A stretch of 64,000 bases of DNA, from assembly GCA_002918705.1 (NCBI GenBank), contig PQKR01000003.1:248001-312000 (forward strand). Direction: 5' to 3'. Source of the DNA: Escherichia sp. ESNIH1. GTDB lineage: Bacteria > Pseudomonadota > Gammaproteobacteria > Enterobacterales > Enterobacteriaceae. A program made the translations under genes and the position numbers. Below are positions 9,378 through 19,105 of this stretch, piece by piece. Position 1 is the first letter of the stretch; each line of letters opens with the position of its first letter. The notes under the pieces were generated by a model that had not been told where the DNA came from, did not search any database, and saw nothing but the letters and a program-made list of their open reading frames with translations.

Positions 9378-9652
9378 ACTTTATCACTCTGCACAGCTTC
9401 GGGTATGAGACGCCACCCGGCAGACGCTGCAAGCTTTTTAAAGCAGCGCAAGAATAACTGTAGCCAGGGTTAGAGGCTATAGGTCAGGTTAAAAACCGGG
9501 TTTTATCAATTTTTTATTCACTATTTGTCTATGCGATCGTCCGATAGCGCCACCGTGGCGGTGAATTAAACTGGAGAAAGGCAGAAAAGGCAGAATAAAA
9601 GCGGGGAGGAATGCAGCCGCTATGGCAGCGACTGCGCTAATGTCGTTAGGGT

Positions 9653-10132
9653 TTAGTGAAGAAAATTGCGCACCGTTTCACCGGCAGCGGCCTCGTCTTC
9701 CTCTGCATTAAACAGCAGCTGCTGCGCGCAGGCTTCGAGGATCACCATAGAGACCTGCTCTTCGCTGTGACGCATAAACCAGGCAAACTGCTTCAGATTC
9801 ACCCCAGGGGCAGCGAACAGAGACTGACACACCACCAGCTTCGGCAGATTATCATCCTGGATGTCGAGGAAGGCTTTGATCGTCAGCGAGCTGGCGTTAA
9901 TGGCGGAGAGATCGGCAGCCAGCGCCAGCAGCGCTGTGGGCTTGACCTCTGCCATCGCCGAGAAGAGAACAATATCATCAACCAGATCGATCTTGGCGTC
10001 GTAAATGCCGTCAAAATTTTGCATATGCGGCAGGTGTAGCGCCTGGCAGGTGTCACACTCATAAAAACTGATGCCCAGCTCGTCAAGCCAGTGACGCAAG
10101 GTGTCCAGACTGGGTACGACCAGTGAATCCAT
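9653..10132 (-). CDS. ybjN: YbjN, stress/motility-linked regulator-like protein
   Basis: A 159-residue soluble protein recognised from CQALHLPHMQNFDG, LFSAMAEV, LAADLSAINASSLT and DDNLPKLVVCQSL, all diagnostic of the enterobacterial YbjN family. The fold resembles type III secretion chaperones. In E. coli it has been linked to motility, biofilm and stress tolerance, with no enzymatic activity known. It is downstream of rimK with an 85-base gap and is probably the last gene of the nfsA-rimK-ybjN unit. The C-terminal tail is more variable. Confidence 0.93.
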   Translation of the reverse strand: MDSLVVPSLDTLRHWLDELGISFYECDTCQALHLPHMQNFDGIYDAKIDLVDDIVLFSAMAEVKPTALLALAADLSAINASSLTIKAFLDIQDDNLPKLVVCQSLFAAPGVNLKQFAWFMRHSEEQVSMVILEACAQQLLFNAEEDEAAAGETVRNFLH

Positions 10133-10217
10133 AATAGGGTGACCTCTGTAGAAAAATTTGCGGGCATAGCTTACGCAAAAAACGCCCTGTATACCATTTA
10201 TACTGCTGGAAAAGCGC

Positions 10218-11120
10218 CTAGCCGCCCGTTTTCAGACAAAAGCCGGGGGTGGCCTGCTGCTCGATCCAGGCGATCATCTGTCCGGCAATGTCCACGCCGG
10301 TGGTCTTCTCAATGCCCTCCAGACCCGGCGAGGCGTTAACCTCCATCACCAGCGGCCCGCGATCGGCACGGAGAATATCTACCCCGGCCACGTCCAGCCC
10401 CAGGGTACGGGCTGCCAGCAGAGCCATCTCCCGCTCGCGCAGGGTAATGTTAGCTACCGTCGCCACGCCGCCCCGATGCAGGTTAGAGCGGAAATCGCCC
10501 TCTTTTGCCCGCCGCTCAATGGCGGCCACAACGTCGTTCCCTACGACCAGGCAGCGAATGTCACACCCTTTCGCCTCTTTAATGTACTCCTGCACCAGGA
10601 TGTGGGCGTTCAGGCCGCGAAAGGCATCAATCACGCTCTCCGCCGCCTGTCGCGTCTCCGCCAGCACCACACCGATGCCCTGGGTGCCCTCTACCAGCTT
10701 GACTACCAGCGGCGCGCCGCCAACCATGTCGATAAGATCGCTGGTGTCATCCGGCGAGTGGGCAATGCCGGTGACCGGCAGATCGATCCCCTGGCGCGCC
10801 AGCAGCTGCAGCGAGCGCAGCTTGTCTCTGGCGCGGGTGATAGCCACGGATTCGTTGAGGGGGTAGCTGCCGAGCATTTCGAACTGGCGCAGGGCCGCCG
10901 TGCCGTAGAAGGTAATGGCGGAGCCAATGCGCGGGATCACGGCATCAAAGTAAGGGAGCTGGCGGCCCTGGTAGTGGATCGACGAGGCCGCCGGGCTGAT
11001 ATTCATATAGCAGGAGAGCGGATCGAGGATCTCGATGGTATGGCCCCGCTGCACCGCCGCTTCACGCAGGCGTTTACACGAATAGAGCGTTCCATCCCGG
11101 GACAATATGGCAATTTTCAC
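10218..11120 (-). CDS. rimK: RimK, ribosomal protein S6 glutamate ligase
   Basis: A 300-residue ATP-grasp ligase. The N-terminal domain begins [18 protein letters not shown]. The ATP-grasp core includes [36 protein letters not shown] and the metal-binding end [14 protein letters not shown]. In E. coli it adds glutamates to the C-terminus of S6 and makes poly-alpha-glutamate. It is 76 bases downstream of nfsA on the same strand. Confidence 0.97.
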   Translation of the reverse strand: MKIAILSRDGTLYSCKRLREAAVQRGHTIEILDPLSCYMNISPAASSIHYQGRQLPYFDAVIPRIGSAITFYGTAALRQFEMLGSYPLNESVAITRARDKLRSLQLLARQGIDLPVTGIAHSPDDTSDLIDMVGGAPLVVKLVEGTQGIGVVLAETRQAAESVIDAFRGLNAHILVQEYIKEAKGCDIRCLVVGNDVVAAIERRAKEGDFRSNLHRGGVATVANITLREREMALLAARTLGLDVAGVDILRADRGPLVMEVNASPGLEGIEKTTGVDIAGQMIAWIEQQATPGFCLKTGG

Positions 11121-11196
11121 CCTGCACCTCTCTACAATAACGGTGTCGCAACCGCATCACTATCATACACGCAGCGAGACGCAGGATGAACGGGAT

Positions 11197-11919
11197 TTAT
11201 CGCGTCGCCCAGCCCTGCTTATGCAGATAGTCGAGAATGAACGGACGGTTCTCTTTAATGATGGTGCGGCGGATGTGATCGCTCCAGGTGTCACGACGGT
11301 TGTTGCTGCCGCGGGTCATATAGTACTCCGCCAGCGCGTCGTCGTACCGCGCCAGCACGTCGGCATCTACCGGCTGATAGCAGTTCTCATGCACCACCAT
11401 CGCGGCAGGCAGGCGCGGTTTCACATCCGGGTTATCCGCCGGCCAGCCGAGGCAGAGGCCAAACAGCGGCAGCACATGCTGCGGCAGGCCAAGCAGCGTG
11501 GTCACCTCTTCAATACTGTTGCGGATGCCGCCGATATAGACGCCGCCCAGGCCGAGCGACTCGGCAGCCACCAGCGCGTTCTGCCCCATCAGCGATGTAT
11601 CCACTACCCCCAGCAGCAGCTGCTCGGCAAGGCCCAGCTGGGCGTCAGGGCAGATTTGCAGGTGGCGGTTGAAGTCGGCGCAAAATACCCAGAACTCCGC
11701 TGCCTGGGCGATATGCTGCTGTCCGCCGGTCAGCGTTACAAACTGCTCGCGCAGGGCCGGATCGGTCACGCGAATAATAGAGGAGCACTGCAGGAAGCTG
11801 GAGCTGGAGGCCGCCTGGGCCGAGGCGATTATCGCCTCGCGCTGCGCCTGGCTGATAGGTTCCTGCGTGAAGTGGCGAATTGAGCGATGGGCACGCAGCA
11901 GATCGATAGTTGGGGTCAT
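11197..11919 (-). CDS. nfsA: NfsA, oxygen-insensitive NADPH nitroreductase
   Basis: A 240-residue FMN-dependent nitroreductase. Key segments are HRSIRHFTQEPIS (FMN phosphate contacts), SSSSFLQCSSIIRVTD, LGLGGVYIGGIRN and RGSNNRRDTWSDHI. ATG 11919 gives the E. coli length; the open frame extends 34 unconserved codons further and is trimmed. It reduces nitro compounds and quinones with NADPH. The small gene ybjC that precedes nfsA in K-12 is absent; only about 205 bases separate nfsA from divergent grxA. Confidence 0.96.
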   Translation of the reverse strand: MTPTIDLLRAHRSIRHFTQEPISQAQREAIIASAQAASSSSFLQCSSIIRVTDPALREQFVTLTGGQQHIAQAAEFWVFCADFNRHLQICPDAQLGLAEQLLLGVVDTSLMGQNALVAAESLGLGGVYIGGIRNSIEEVTTLLGLPQHVLPLFGLCLGWPADNPDVKPRLPAAMVVHENCYQPVDADVLARYDDALAEYYMTRGSNNRRDTWSDHIRRTIIKENRPFILDYLHKQGWATR

Positions 11920-12061
11920 CTGATTTTCTCTGGCAGTGTCATTTAAAACGGTCGCGTCTGAGCGCGAATAACAGGAGAAGCAGTATAGGTGATTTTTTTG
12001 GCTGATGATTTGGCGAAACATAGCCTTATGGCATCGAAACGACAGGTAAAACCTTCTTTCT

Positions 12062-12076
12062 ATTACCTGAGGTAAT
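12062..12076. promoter_or_regulatory. Perfect palindrome in the nfsA-grxA divergent region
   Basis: ATTACCT-G-AGGTAAT is a perfect 15-base inverted repeat, 49 bases upstream of the grxA ATG. grxA is an OxyR target in E. coli, so this is a candidate activator site, but it does not carry the standard ATAG/CTAT half-sites clearly. The assignment to OxyR is therefore tentative. Confidence 0.45.
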
Positions 12077-12124
12077 CGGCATCATAGCCCTAATGACAAT
12101 CAGGCTTAACGTTAAGGAGAGTGT

Positions 12125-12394
12125 ATGTTTGCTGTAATCTTTGGACGCCCCGGCTGTCCCTACTGCGTACGCGCAAAAGAGCTGGCAGATAAACTGAGCA
12201 CCGAGCGTGACGACTTTAGCTATCGCTATGTCGATATTCATGCAGAAGGGATCACTAAAGCCGATCTGGAAAAGACCGTAGGCAAGCCGGTAGAGACCGT
12301 GCCGCAGATCTTCCTCGATCAGAAGCACATCGGTGGCTGCACCGACTTTGAAGCCTATGCCAAAACGCATCTGGGCCTCTTTGCCGCGCAGTAA
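12125..12394 (+). CDS. grxA: GrxA, glutaredoxin 1
   Basis: An 89-residue glutaredoxin with the redox pair C11-P-Y-C14 (FGRPGCPYCVRAKEL), the cis-proline segment TVPQIF and the glutathione-binding GGCTDFE. It reduces disulfides, including those of ribonucleotide reductase and OxyR, using glutathione. TAAGGAGAG precedes the ATG. A GC-rich hairpin (12404-12424) follows, overlapping the ybjM stop; its T-run is poor. Confidence 0.97.
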   Translation: MFAVIFGRPGCPYCVRAKELADKLSTERDDFSYRYVDIHAEGITKADLEKTVGKPVETVPQIFLDQKHIGGCTDFEAYAKTHLGLFAAQ

Positions 12395-12410
12395 GCACGC
12401 CCAGGGGGCG

Positions 12411-12782
12411 TTAGCTACGCCCCCGTCTTCCCAGCAGGCTACGAATAAACAGATAGCAGAGCGCGCCCAGCGCACACCAGAACACTGCGCTAAACAGCCA
12501 CGCCATCTCCTGCCAGACCGATCGTATCGGCGTCAGGAAGAGCAGCATCAGTATAAAGCAGAACGTTGCCCCCAGCATCGCGCCCACCACCGGCAGAACA
12601 ACGCGACGTTTTGTCGAGACAAAGCTTGCCACCGCGCCGGGAATAATAAAAAAGAGCAGCCCCAGCTCAGGATGGCTGGCTGGCTGAAAGGCTCCTCTCA
12701 CGTTCAATAGGTGTGAGAGGTAGACCACAATAAAAAGCAGGAAGCAGCAAAGCGCACCCGCCCAACCACGTTTAGACTTCAA
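12411..12782 (-). CDS. ybjM: YbjM, inner-membrane protein of unknown function
   Basis: A 123-residue protein with about four membrane segments. The motifs RGAFQPASHPELGLLFFIIPGAVASF (shared core) and FWCALGALCYLF identify it as the YbjM family. It is convergent with grxA. The 284 bases between it and ybjL hold both divergent promoters and no other gene. No function is known. Confidence 0.85.
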   Translation of the reverse strand: MKSKRGWAGALCCFLLFIVVYLSHLLNVRGAFQPASHPELGLLFFIIPGAVASFVSTKRRVVLPVVGAMLGATFCFILMLLFLTPIRSVWQEMAWLFSAVFWCALGALCYLFIRSLLGRRGRS

Positions 12783-13066
12783 ATAATCCTCCTGACATCG
12801 CCTCTATCGAAATCATCTTCGCCCCAAAGGAACGTCCGGTTTGATAAAGCAGTGTGGCAATCCTTGCCAAAAAAGCACCCACGCGAATGCGCGATTCTTA
12901 GCTAGCCGTTGTTTATTAATGCGATTAAACTATTGGCCTGATCTGTTTTGCGGTCATTGTTTTGTTTTGCAGCAGCGGGACGTTCAGGTCCGCTGACGTA
13001 AGTAAAACATTAGCGTAAATCATCATTTCTTTCAACAGCTTACTAGTAAACAAGAAGTTAGCCTCC

Positions 13067-14752
13067 GTGAATATAAACGTCGCAGATTTGTTAAATGGGA
13101 ATTACATACTGTTATTATTTGTGGTGCTGGCGCTGGGCCTGTGCCTCGGGAAATTACGGCTAGGCTCTGTACAACTTGGTAATTCCATTGGCGTTTTAGT
13201 GGTTTCGCTATTATTAGGCCAGCAGCATTTTGCCATTAACACCGACGCCCTGAATCTGGGCTTTATGCTGTTTATTTTTTGCGTAGGCGTGGAAGCCGGA
13301 CCCAACTTTTTTTCAATTTTCTTTCGCGACGGCAAAAATTATCTGATGCTGGCGCTGGTGATGGTTGGCAGCGCGCTGCTGATTGCGCTGGGGCTGGGTA
13401 AACTCTTTGGCTGGGATATCGGCCTTACCGCCGGGATGCTGGCCGGCTCAATGACCTCTACGCCGGTGCTGGTGGGCGCGGGGGACACGCTGCGCCATTT
13501 GGGCATGCCCAGCGGCCAGCTCACCACCGCGCTGGATCATCTCAGCCTCGGCTACGCCCTGACCTATCTTATCGGGCTGGTTAGCCTGATCTTCGGCGCG
13601 CGCTATATGCCGAAGCTACAGCATCAGGATCTTCAGACCAGCGCCCAGCAGATTGCCCGCGAGCGCGGCCTCGACAACGATGCCAACCGTAAAGTTTATC
13701 TTCCGGTGATCCGCGCCTACCGCGTAGGGCCGGAGCTGGTAGCCTGGGCCGACGGTAAGAACCTGCGCGAGCTGGGGATCTACCGTCAGACCGGGTGCTA
13801 CATCGAGCGTATTCGCCGCAACGGCATTCTGGCGACCCCGGACGGCGATGCGGTACTGCAGATGGGCGATGAGATCTCGCTGGTAGGTTATCCTGACGCC
13901 CATGCCCGCCTCGATCCCAGCTTCCGCAACGGTAAAGAGGTTTTTGACCGCGACCTGCTCGACATGCGCATCGTCACCGAAGAGATCGTGGTGAAAAACC
14001 ACAACGTGGTGGGCCGCCGCCTCGCCCAGCTGAAGCTTACCGATCACGGCTGCTTCCTTAACCGGGTGATCCGCAGCCAGATTGAGATGCCTATCGATGA
14101 CAGCATCGTGCTTAACAAAGGCGACGTGTTGCAGGTGAGCGGAGACGCGCGACGGGTAAAAACCATCGCTGACCGCATCGGCTTTATCTCGATTCACAGC
14201 CAGGTCACCGACCTGCTGGCGTTCTGTGCCTTCTTTATCGTCGGTCTGATGATCGGCATGATCACCTTCCAGTTCAGCTCGTTTAGCTTTGGCATCGGCA
14301 ACGCGGCGGGTCTGCTGTTCGCCGGGATCATGCTCGGCTTCCTGCGTGCCAACCACCCCACCTTCGGCTACATCCCGCAGGGAGCGCTGAACATGGTGAA
14401 GGAGTTTGGCCTGATGGTCTTTATGGCGGGCGTTGGCCTGAGCGCCGGGAGCGGCATCGGCCACGGCCTTGGCGCAGTGGGTGGACAGATGCTGGTCGCC
14501 GGGCTGCTGGTGAGCCTGGTACCGGTGGTGATCTGCTTCCTGTTCGGCGCCTACGTGCTGCGGATGAACCGCGCCATGCTCTTCGGCGCGATGATGGGAG
14601 CCCGCACCTGCGCCCCGGCAATGGAGATTATCAGCGACACCGCGCGGAGCAACATCCCCGCGCTCGGCTACGCGGGCACCTACGCCATTGCCAACGTGCT
14701 GCTGACCCTGGCCGGGACGCTGATCATCATCATCTGGCCGGGTCTCGGATAA
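13067..14752 (+). CDS. ybjL: YbjL, putative AAE-family transporter with two RCK_C domains
   Basis: A 561-residue protein, the same length as E. coli YbjL. Two membrane blocks (about residues 5-185 and 385-560) bracket two RCK_C/TrkA_C regulatory domains (about 205-375), the layout of aspartate:alanine exchanger relatives. It starts at GTG 13067 (GTG AAT ATA AAC) behind AGTTAGCCTCC, a weak ribosome site. Twin repeats around [19 protein letters not shown] and [18 protein letters not shown] are the pseudo-symmetric transport motifs. The substrate is unknown. Confidence 0.94.
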   Translation: MNINVADLLNGNYILLLFVVLALGLCLGKLRLGSVQLGNSIGVLVVSLLLGQQHFAINTDALNLGFMLFIFCVGVEAGPNFFSIFFRDGKNYLMLALVMVGSALLIALGLGKLFGWDIGLTAGMLAGSMTSTPVLVGAGDTLRHLGMPSGQLTTALDHLSLGYALTYLIGLVSLIFGARYMPKLQHQDLQTSAQQIARERGLDNDANRKVYLPVIRAYRVGPELVAWADGKNLRELGIYRQTGCYIERIRRNGILATPDGDAVLQMGDEISLVGYPDAHARLDPSFRNGKEVFDRDLLDMRIVTEEIVVKNHNVVGRRLAQLKLTDHGCFLNRVIRSQIEMPIDDSIVLNKGDVLQVSGDARRVKTIADRIGFISIHSQVTDLLAFCAFFIVGLMIGMITFQFSSFSFGIGNAAGLLFAGIMLGFLRANHPTFGYIPQGALNMVKEFGLMVFMAGVGLSAGSGIGHGLGAVGGQMLVAGLLVSLVPVVICFLFGAYVLRMNRAMLFGAMMGARTCAPAMEIISDTARSNIPALGYAGTYAIANVLLTLAGTLIIIIWPGLG

Positions 14753-14796
14753 CTCTGAAGATGGGCGGTTGCGCAAAAAAATTTCTGGCATCATCC

Positions 14797-14823
14797 GAAC
14801 TTTTTATAGAAGTGCCAGTCATA
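14797..14823 (+). promoter_or_regulatory. Sigma-E promoter of rybB
   Basis: GAACTT at 14797 and TCATA at 14819 are separated by 16 bases, fitting the sigma-E pattern GGAACTT-N16-TCnnA, seven bases before the rybB 5' end. Sigma-E control of rybB is established in E. coli. Confidence 0.8.
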
Positions 14824-14829
14824 ACTATT

Positions 14830-14909
14830 GCCACTGCTTTTCTTTGATGTCCCCATTTTGTGGAGCCCATCAACCCCGCCATCTTTGGTTCAAGGTTGAT
14901 GGGTTTTTT
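14830..14909 (+). ncRNA. rybB: RybB, sigma-E dependent Hfq-binding sRNA
   Basis: About 80 nt, starting GCCACTGCTTTTCTTTGATG, the conserved seed region that pairs with outer-membrane protein mRNAs. It ends with a terminator stem CCCATCAACC/GGTTGATGGG and six T. Compared with the K-12 RNA as I recall it, differences fall in the terminator loop and one compensated stem position, while the seed is intact. It lowers omp mRNA levels under envelope stress; ompX-type porins elsewhere in this window belong to the same stress network. The neighbour rcdA (ybjK) of K-12 is missing. Confidence 0.95.
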
Positions 14910-14935
14910 ATTTTTAGGATTTTAAAACCCGTTTT

Positions 14936-14966
14936 GTAGGCTGGTGCAAGCGCAGCGCCGCCCGGC
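14936..14966. repeat. Degenerate REP between rybB and ybjJ
   Basis: GTAGGCTGGTGCAAGCGCAG followed by CGCCGCCCGGC resembles an inverted REP with a mismatched outer arm. Confidence 0.6.
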
Positions 14967-15044
14967 ATTTCTTTCCCCCTGCAATCCTCCCCAAATCTTG
15001 CTACTGTTAACCGACGCCAAAACCATAACTACAGATAAGACGCT

Positions 15045-16265
15045 ATGACCTCCTCATCTCGCTCTGCCCTTAACCACCGCCTCTGGGCGTTATTTACCTT
15101 TTTCTTTATCCCTGGCCTGCTGATGGCCTCCTGGGCTACGCGCACCCCGGCCATTCGTGACATCCTGTCGGTCTCTACCGCTGAGATGGGTGCGGTGCTG
15201 TTTGGCCTCTCTATCGGCTCGATGAGCGGCGTTCTCTCCTCCGCATGGCTGGTCAAGCGCTTCGGTACTCGCAACGTGATCCGCGCCAGCATGTCGGTGT
15301 CGGTCCTGGGCATGATGGTGCTGAGCCTCGCCCTGTGGTTTGCCTCGCCGCTGCTGTTTGCCGTTGGGCTGGCGCTGTTTGGCAGCAGCCTGGGCGCAGC
15401 CGAAGTGGCGATCAATATCGAAGGCGCGGTGGTAGAGCAGAAGATGAACAAAACCGTGCTGCCGATGATGCACGGCTTCTACAGCCTCGGCACGCTGGTG
15501 GGGGCAGGTATCGGTATGACCCTCACCGCCTGGGGCGTGACTGCGACCCTGCACGTTCTGCTGGCGGCGCTGGTAGCCATCGTGCCGATCCTGATAGCGA
15601 TTACCGCTATCCCTGACGGCACCGGCCGCAACGATGCAGGCGAAGCGCAGCACAAACGCAAAGGTCGTCCCTTCTATCGCGATACCCAGCTGCTGCTGAT
15701 TGGGGTGGTGGTGCTGGCGATGGCCTTTGCCGAAGGCTCCGCCAACGACTGGCTGCCGCTGCTGATGGTGGACGGTCACGGCTTTACCCCCACCTCGGGA
15801 TCGCTGATCTACACCGGCTTTACCCTCGGCATGACCATTGGACGCTTTACCGGCGGCTGGTTTATCGACCGCTACAGCCGCGTCACGGTGGTGCGCGCCA
15901 GTGCGATTATGGGCGGGCTAGGGATTGCGCTGATCATCTTCGTCGACAGCGCGTGGGTGGCAGGCGTCTCCGTGCTGCTGTGGGGTCTGGGCGCCTCCCT
16001 TGGCTTCCCGCTGACCATCTCCGCTGCCAGCGACACCGGGCCGGATGCCGCGACCCGCGTAAGCGTGGTGGCGACAACGGGCTATCTGGCGTTTCTGGTG
16101 GGACCACCGCTGCTGGGCTTCTTAGGGGAGCATTATGGCCTGCGTAGCGCCATGATGGTGGTGCTGGCGCTGATGGTGCTGGCAGTCATCGTGGCCCGGG
16201 CAGTTGCGAAACCGGGCCAGACCTCTGCTAGCCGTTCAGAGAGTGCCCCACCGACCGGTCCTTAA
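15045..16265 (+). CDS. ybjJ: YbjJ, major facilitator superfamily transporter
   Basis: A 406-residue, 12-helix MFS protein of the fucose-permease-like group. It begins [37 protein letters not shown] and carries [15 protein letters not shown] and the repeat-2 motif [14 protein letters not shown]. The substrate is unknown. Its 3' end runs 38 bases into convergent mdfA, so its last dozen residues are encoded opposite the MdfA C-terminus. The neighbouring ybjI phosphatase and ybjH of K-12 are absent. Confidence 0.92.
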   Translation: MTSSSRSALNHRLWALFTFFFIPGLLMASWATRTPAIRDILSVSTAEMGAVLFGLSIGSMSGVLSSAWLVKRFGTRNVIRASMSVSVLGMMVLSLALWFASPLLFAVGLALFGSSLGAAEVAINIEGAVVEQKMNKTVLPMMHGFYSLGTLVGAGIGMTLTAWGVTATLHVLLAALVAIVPILIAITAIPDGTGRNDAGEAQHKRKGRPFYRDTQLLLIGVVVLAMAFAEGSANDWLPLLMVDGHGFTPTSGSLIYTGFTLGMTIGRFTGGWFIDRYSRVTVVRASAIMGGLGIALIIFVDSAWVAGVSVLLWGLGASLGFPLTISAASDTGPDAATRVSVVATTGYLAFLVGPPLLGFLGEHYGLRSAMMVVLALMVLAVIVARAVAKPGQTSASRSESAPPTGP

Positions 16266-17460
16266 GGAAGATCACCATCAATCCAAGCCAGAGCAGGCCG
16301 TTGAGCAGGTTGAAGAGGCTAAACAGCCCTTCGCCGCCGCTCAGATAAGCATGCTTGCTCAGCTCAATGCCGACGGTAAATATTGCCATCTGCAGCATGC
16401 CCATCGCGGCGGATACCGTGCCTTTGCTGATATCGCTGGCAAACAGCGTCAGACGCACCAGCCCGGCGTTGGCAAGGCCAATACCAAACGCGTAGATGCT
16501 CAGCCCGGCGGTCATCCACAGGTAGGCGTGGGATGCCACCATCGTCGCCACGGCCGCCAGCAGCAGGCCGATAACGATCGGCCAGCCGCCCATAATGATC
16601 AGCGACCGTACGCTGCGCCGGGATGTCAGCCGGGCCAGTACCAGGTTACCCGCAATCAGCGCACCGAAGATCGGCACCTGCAGCAGGCCATACTCATAGC
16701 TGCTCATCCCTTCGCCGCTGATAATAATGATCGGCGACTGGGCGATCCACGCCAGCAGCGGCAGGCTGACAAAGCCCGTTGCCAGCGCCCCGGCGACGAA
16801 ACGGCCATTCTTCAACACCGCCTTATAATCCCGGCCCAGCTCCTTCAGCGAGAGCCTCTCTCCAAGGCGAGTGGCGGTCTCCGGCATCGCCCGTTGCAGG
16901 CCAACGAAGGCAATGGCCGCCAGCAGGGCAAAGAGAACAAACATCCCCTCCCACGGCGCAACGTGCACCCAGGCGGCCCCCACCAGCGGCCCGAGCAGGG
17001 GGGCAATCAGCGCCACGTTCGCCATCAGGGCGGTGATCTTGATGCACACCGCCTCCTCAAACGACTCCTGAATGGCGGCATAGCCCACCGCGCCAATAAA
17101 GCAGAGGCTCACCCCCTGCAAAAAGCGCAGGATAGTGAACTGCTCAATGTTCTGCGCCAGTAGCGTCGCCAGACAGGTGACGATAAACCACACCACGCCG
17201 GTGAGCATCACCGGACGGCGACCAATGCGGTCCGACAGCGGCCCGAGCAGCCACTGTAAAAACATCCCCCCAGCCAGATAGGCGGTCATGGAGGTCGGCA
17301 CCCACTCGATGCCGGCATGGTACTGGGCAACCACCGCCAGCATCCCCGGCTGGATCATGTCGTTGCCGATATAGGTTGAGAACTCGTAGAGCACCAGGCA
17401 GAGGGGAAACATCAATGCCTGGCGGCCTAAACGGCCTCTGGAAGATGAACGATTTTGCAT
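16228..17460 (-). CDS. mdfA: MdfA, multidrug/H+ antiporter
   Basis: A 410-residue, 12-helix MFS drug exporter, also active as Na+(K+)/H+ antiporter in E. coli. The membrane-embedded acidic residues essential for transport, E26 and D34, are present in [18 protein letters not shown]. Motif A is [13 protein letters not shown]. Identity with the E. coli protein is high along its length. It ends within the 3' end of ybjJ. Confidence 0.96.
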   Translation of the reverse strand: MQNRSSSRGRLGRQALMFPLCLVLYEFSTYIGNDMIQPGMLAVVAQYHAGIEWVPTSMTAYLAGGMFLQWLLGPLSDRIGRRPVMLTGVVWFIVTCLATLLAQNIEQFTILRFLQGVSLCFIGAVGYAAIQESFEEAVCIKITALMANVALIAPLLGPLVGAAWVHVAPWEGMFVLFALLAAIAFVGLQRAMPETATRLGERLSLKELGRDYKAVLKNGRFVAGALATGFVSLPLLAWIAQSPIIIISGEGMSSYEYGLLQVPIFGALIAGNLVLARLTSRRSVRSLIIMGGWPIVIGLLLAAVATMVASHAYLWMTAGLSIYAFGIGLANAGLVRLTLFASDISKGTVSAAMGMLQMAIFTVGIELSKHAYLSGGEGLFSLFNLLNGLLWLGLMVIFLKDRSVGHSLNG

Positions 17461-17633
17461 GTAGCCTCTTTATCCTTAAGATCGCGCAGAGTGTAGTGAA
17501 AACGTCGCGCTGGCGGTAGTGAATTCTCTGTGGCAGCGCACGTTTAATACGCTTTACTAGCTTAAGGTTCGTTTAAGGTAGGCGCTGCACAATGGGAGTC
17601 TTTGTTTATAGTCAACAGGAGTGACACCACCCC

Positions 17634-18242
17634 ATGCTGGAAAACCTCAACCACACCCTTTTTTACTGGCTGAACGCCACCCCCGACTCGCCCTCCTGGT
17701 TGATTACCGCTGCGATATATATCGCCAAGGATCTGATCACCCTGCTACCGCTGCTGGCGGCGGCGCTGTGGCTATGGGGGCCGCGCGGTCAGGTGAGCAC
17801 CCAGCGCCAGCTGGTGATCAAAACGGCGATGGCGCTGGCGGTAAGCATGTGCCTCTCCTGGCTGATGGGTCATCTTTTTCCCCACGACAGGCCCTTTGCC
17901 CAGCACACAGGCTATAATTTTTTACATCACTCGGCGGACTACTCCTACCCCAGCGACCACGGCACGGTGGCGTTCACGTTCGCGCTGGCGTTTCTATTCT
18001 GGCATCGGATCTGGTCTGGCTGCGTGCTGCTGGCCGTGGCGCTGAGCATCGCCTGGTCGCGTGTCTACCTGGGCGTCCACTGGCCGCTGGATATGCTGGG
18101 TGGATTGCTGATTGCCCTCAGCGGCTGCCTGGCCGCACAGATGCTGTGGCAGGTTTGCGGGATGGGGCTGCACCGAACCCTGCATCTCATCTACCGCCGC
18201 TGTTTTGCTCTACCTATCCGCAAAGGCTGGGTGCGTGAGTGA
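17634..18242 (+). CDS. ybjG: YbjG, undecaprenyl-diphosphatase (PAP2 family)
   Basis: A 202-residue membrane phosphatase. The three PAP2 motifs are present: FPHDRPF, YPSDHGT and SRVYLGVHWPLD. It recycles undecaprenyl pyrophosphate to the lipid carrier for peptidoglycan and O-antigen synthesis and contributes to bacitracin resistance when overexpressed in E. coli. It ends in the typical FALPIRKGWVRE. It is followed by its own terminator and then deoR. Confidence 0.94.
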   Translation: MLENLNHTLFYWLNATPDSPSWLITAAIYIAKDLITLLPLLAAALWLWGPRGQVSTQRQLVIKTAMALAVSMCLSWLMGHLFPHDRPFAQHTGYNFLHHSADYSYPSDHGTVAFTFALAFLFWHRIWSGCVLLAVALSIAWSRVYLGVHWPLDMLGGLLIALSGCLAAQMLWQVCGMGLHRTLHLIYRRCFALPIRKGWVRE

Positions 18243-18272
18243 CTTAACCTGGCCGCACAGGTAATATTGGAC

Positions 18273-18295
18273 GCCCTGCTGTACGCAGGGCTTTT
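18273..18295 (+). terminator. Rho-independent terminator after ybjG
   Basis: Perfect stem GCCCTGC/GCAGGGC, loop TGTAC, then TTTT; it separates ybjG from deoR. Confidence 0.85.
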
Positions 18296-18330
18296 ACTAT
18301 TGTGCCAGGGGATAATGCGCCAGGGGATTT

Positions 18331-19089
18331 ATGGAAACGAAACGTGACGAAAGGATTGGCCAGCTGCTACAGGCCCTGAAGCGGAGCGATAAGCTGCATC
18401 TGAAAGAGGCGGCTACCCTGCTCGGCGTATCTGAAATGACCATTCGTCGCGATCTGAATGCCAAAAGCGGACCGGTGGTACTGCTGGGGGGTTACCTGGT
18501 GCTGGAGCCGCGCACCGCCAGCCACTACCTGCTGAGCGATCAGAAAACGCGCCTGGTGGAGGAGAAGCGTCTCGCTGCTCGTCATGCGGCAACGCTGGTG
18601 CAGGCCCACCAGATGGTGTTTTTCGACTGCGGCACTACCACGCCGTGGATTATCGAGGCTATCAGCGACGATTTGCCCTTCACCGCCGTCTGCTATGCCC
18701 TGAACACCTTCCTGGCCCTACAGGAGAAGCCGCTCTGCCGGACTATTCTCTGCGGCGGCGAGTTCCACGCCAGCAACGGCATCTTCAATCCCCTCAACTT
18801 TAAAGAGACGCTAAACAATCTCTGCCCGGATCTCGCCTTCTATTCCGCCGCGGGCGTCCATCCGGAGATGGGCGCAACCTGCTTTAACCTCGAAGAGCTG
18901 CCGGTAAAGCACTGGGCAATGACCCGGGCGCAGTACCACGTGCTGGTGGTCGATCACAGCAAATTTGGCAAAGTGCGCCCGGCATGCATGGGCGAACTCA
19001 GCCAGTTTGATGCTATTGCCAGCGACGTCCGTCCGGACGATGACCTCATCGCGCTGGCAAAAGCGCACCACATCGCCCTGCTCTACTGA
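18331..19089 (+). CDS. deoR: DeoR, deoxyribonucleoside catabolism repressor
   Basis: A 252-residue regulator, the E. coli length. An N-terminal helix-turn-helix (LHLKEAATLLGVSEMTIRRDL, residues about 20-41) is followed by a sugar-phosphate sensing domain. That domain contains MVFFDCGTTTPWIIEA and the C-terminal VDHSKFGKVRP typical of the family. In E. coli the inducer is deoxyribose-5-phosphate and the targets are deoCABD and nupG. It is convergent with dacC, 16 bases apart. Confidence 0.96.
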   Translation: METKRDERIGQLLQALKRSDKLHLKEAATLLGVSEMTIRRDLNAKSGPVVLLGGYLVLEPRTASHYLLSDQKTRLVEEKRLAARHAATLVQAHQMVFFDCGTTTPWIIEAISDDLPFTAVCYALNTFLALQEKPLCRTILCGGEFHASNGIFNPLNFKETLNNLCPDLAFYSAAGVHPEMGATCFNLEELPVKHWAMTRAQYHVLVVDHSKFGKVRPACMGELSQFDAIASDVRPDDDLIALAKAHHIALLY

Positions 19090-19105
19090 GGCCCGCGCGG
19101 CTGGC

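Noticed and set aside
14867-14909. Plain terminator of ybjL
   Set aside because: The sequence upstream is the complete RybB sRNA; the hairpin is the sRNA's own terminator.
16204-17163. 319-codon open frame on the plus strand
   Set aside because: Antisense shadow of mdfA; composition rich in H, Q, R and G without any recognisable domain.
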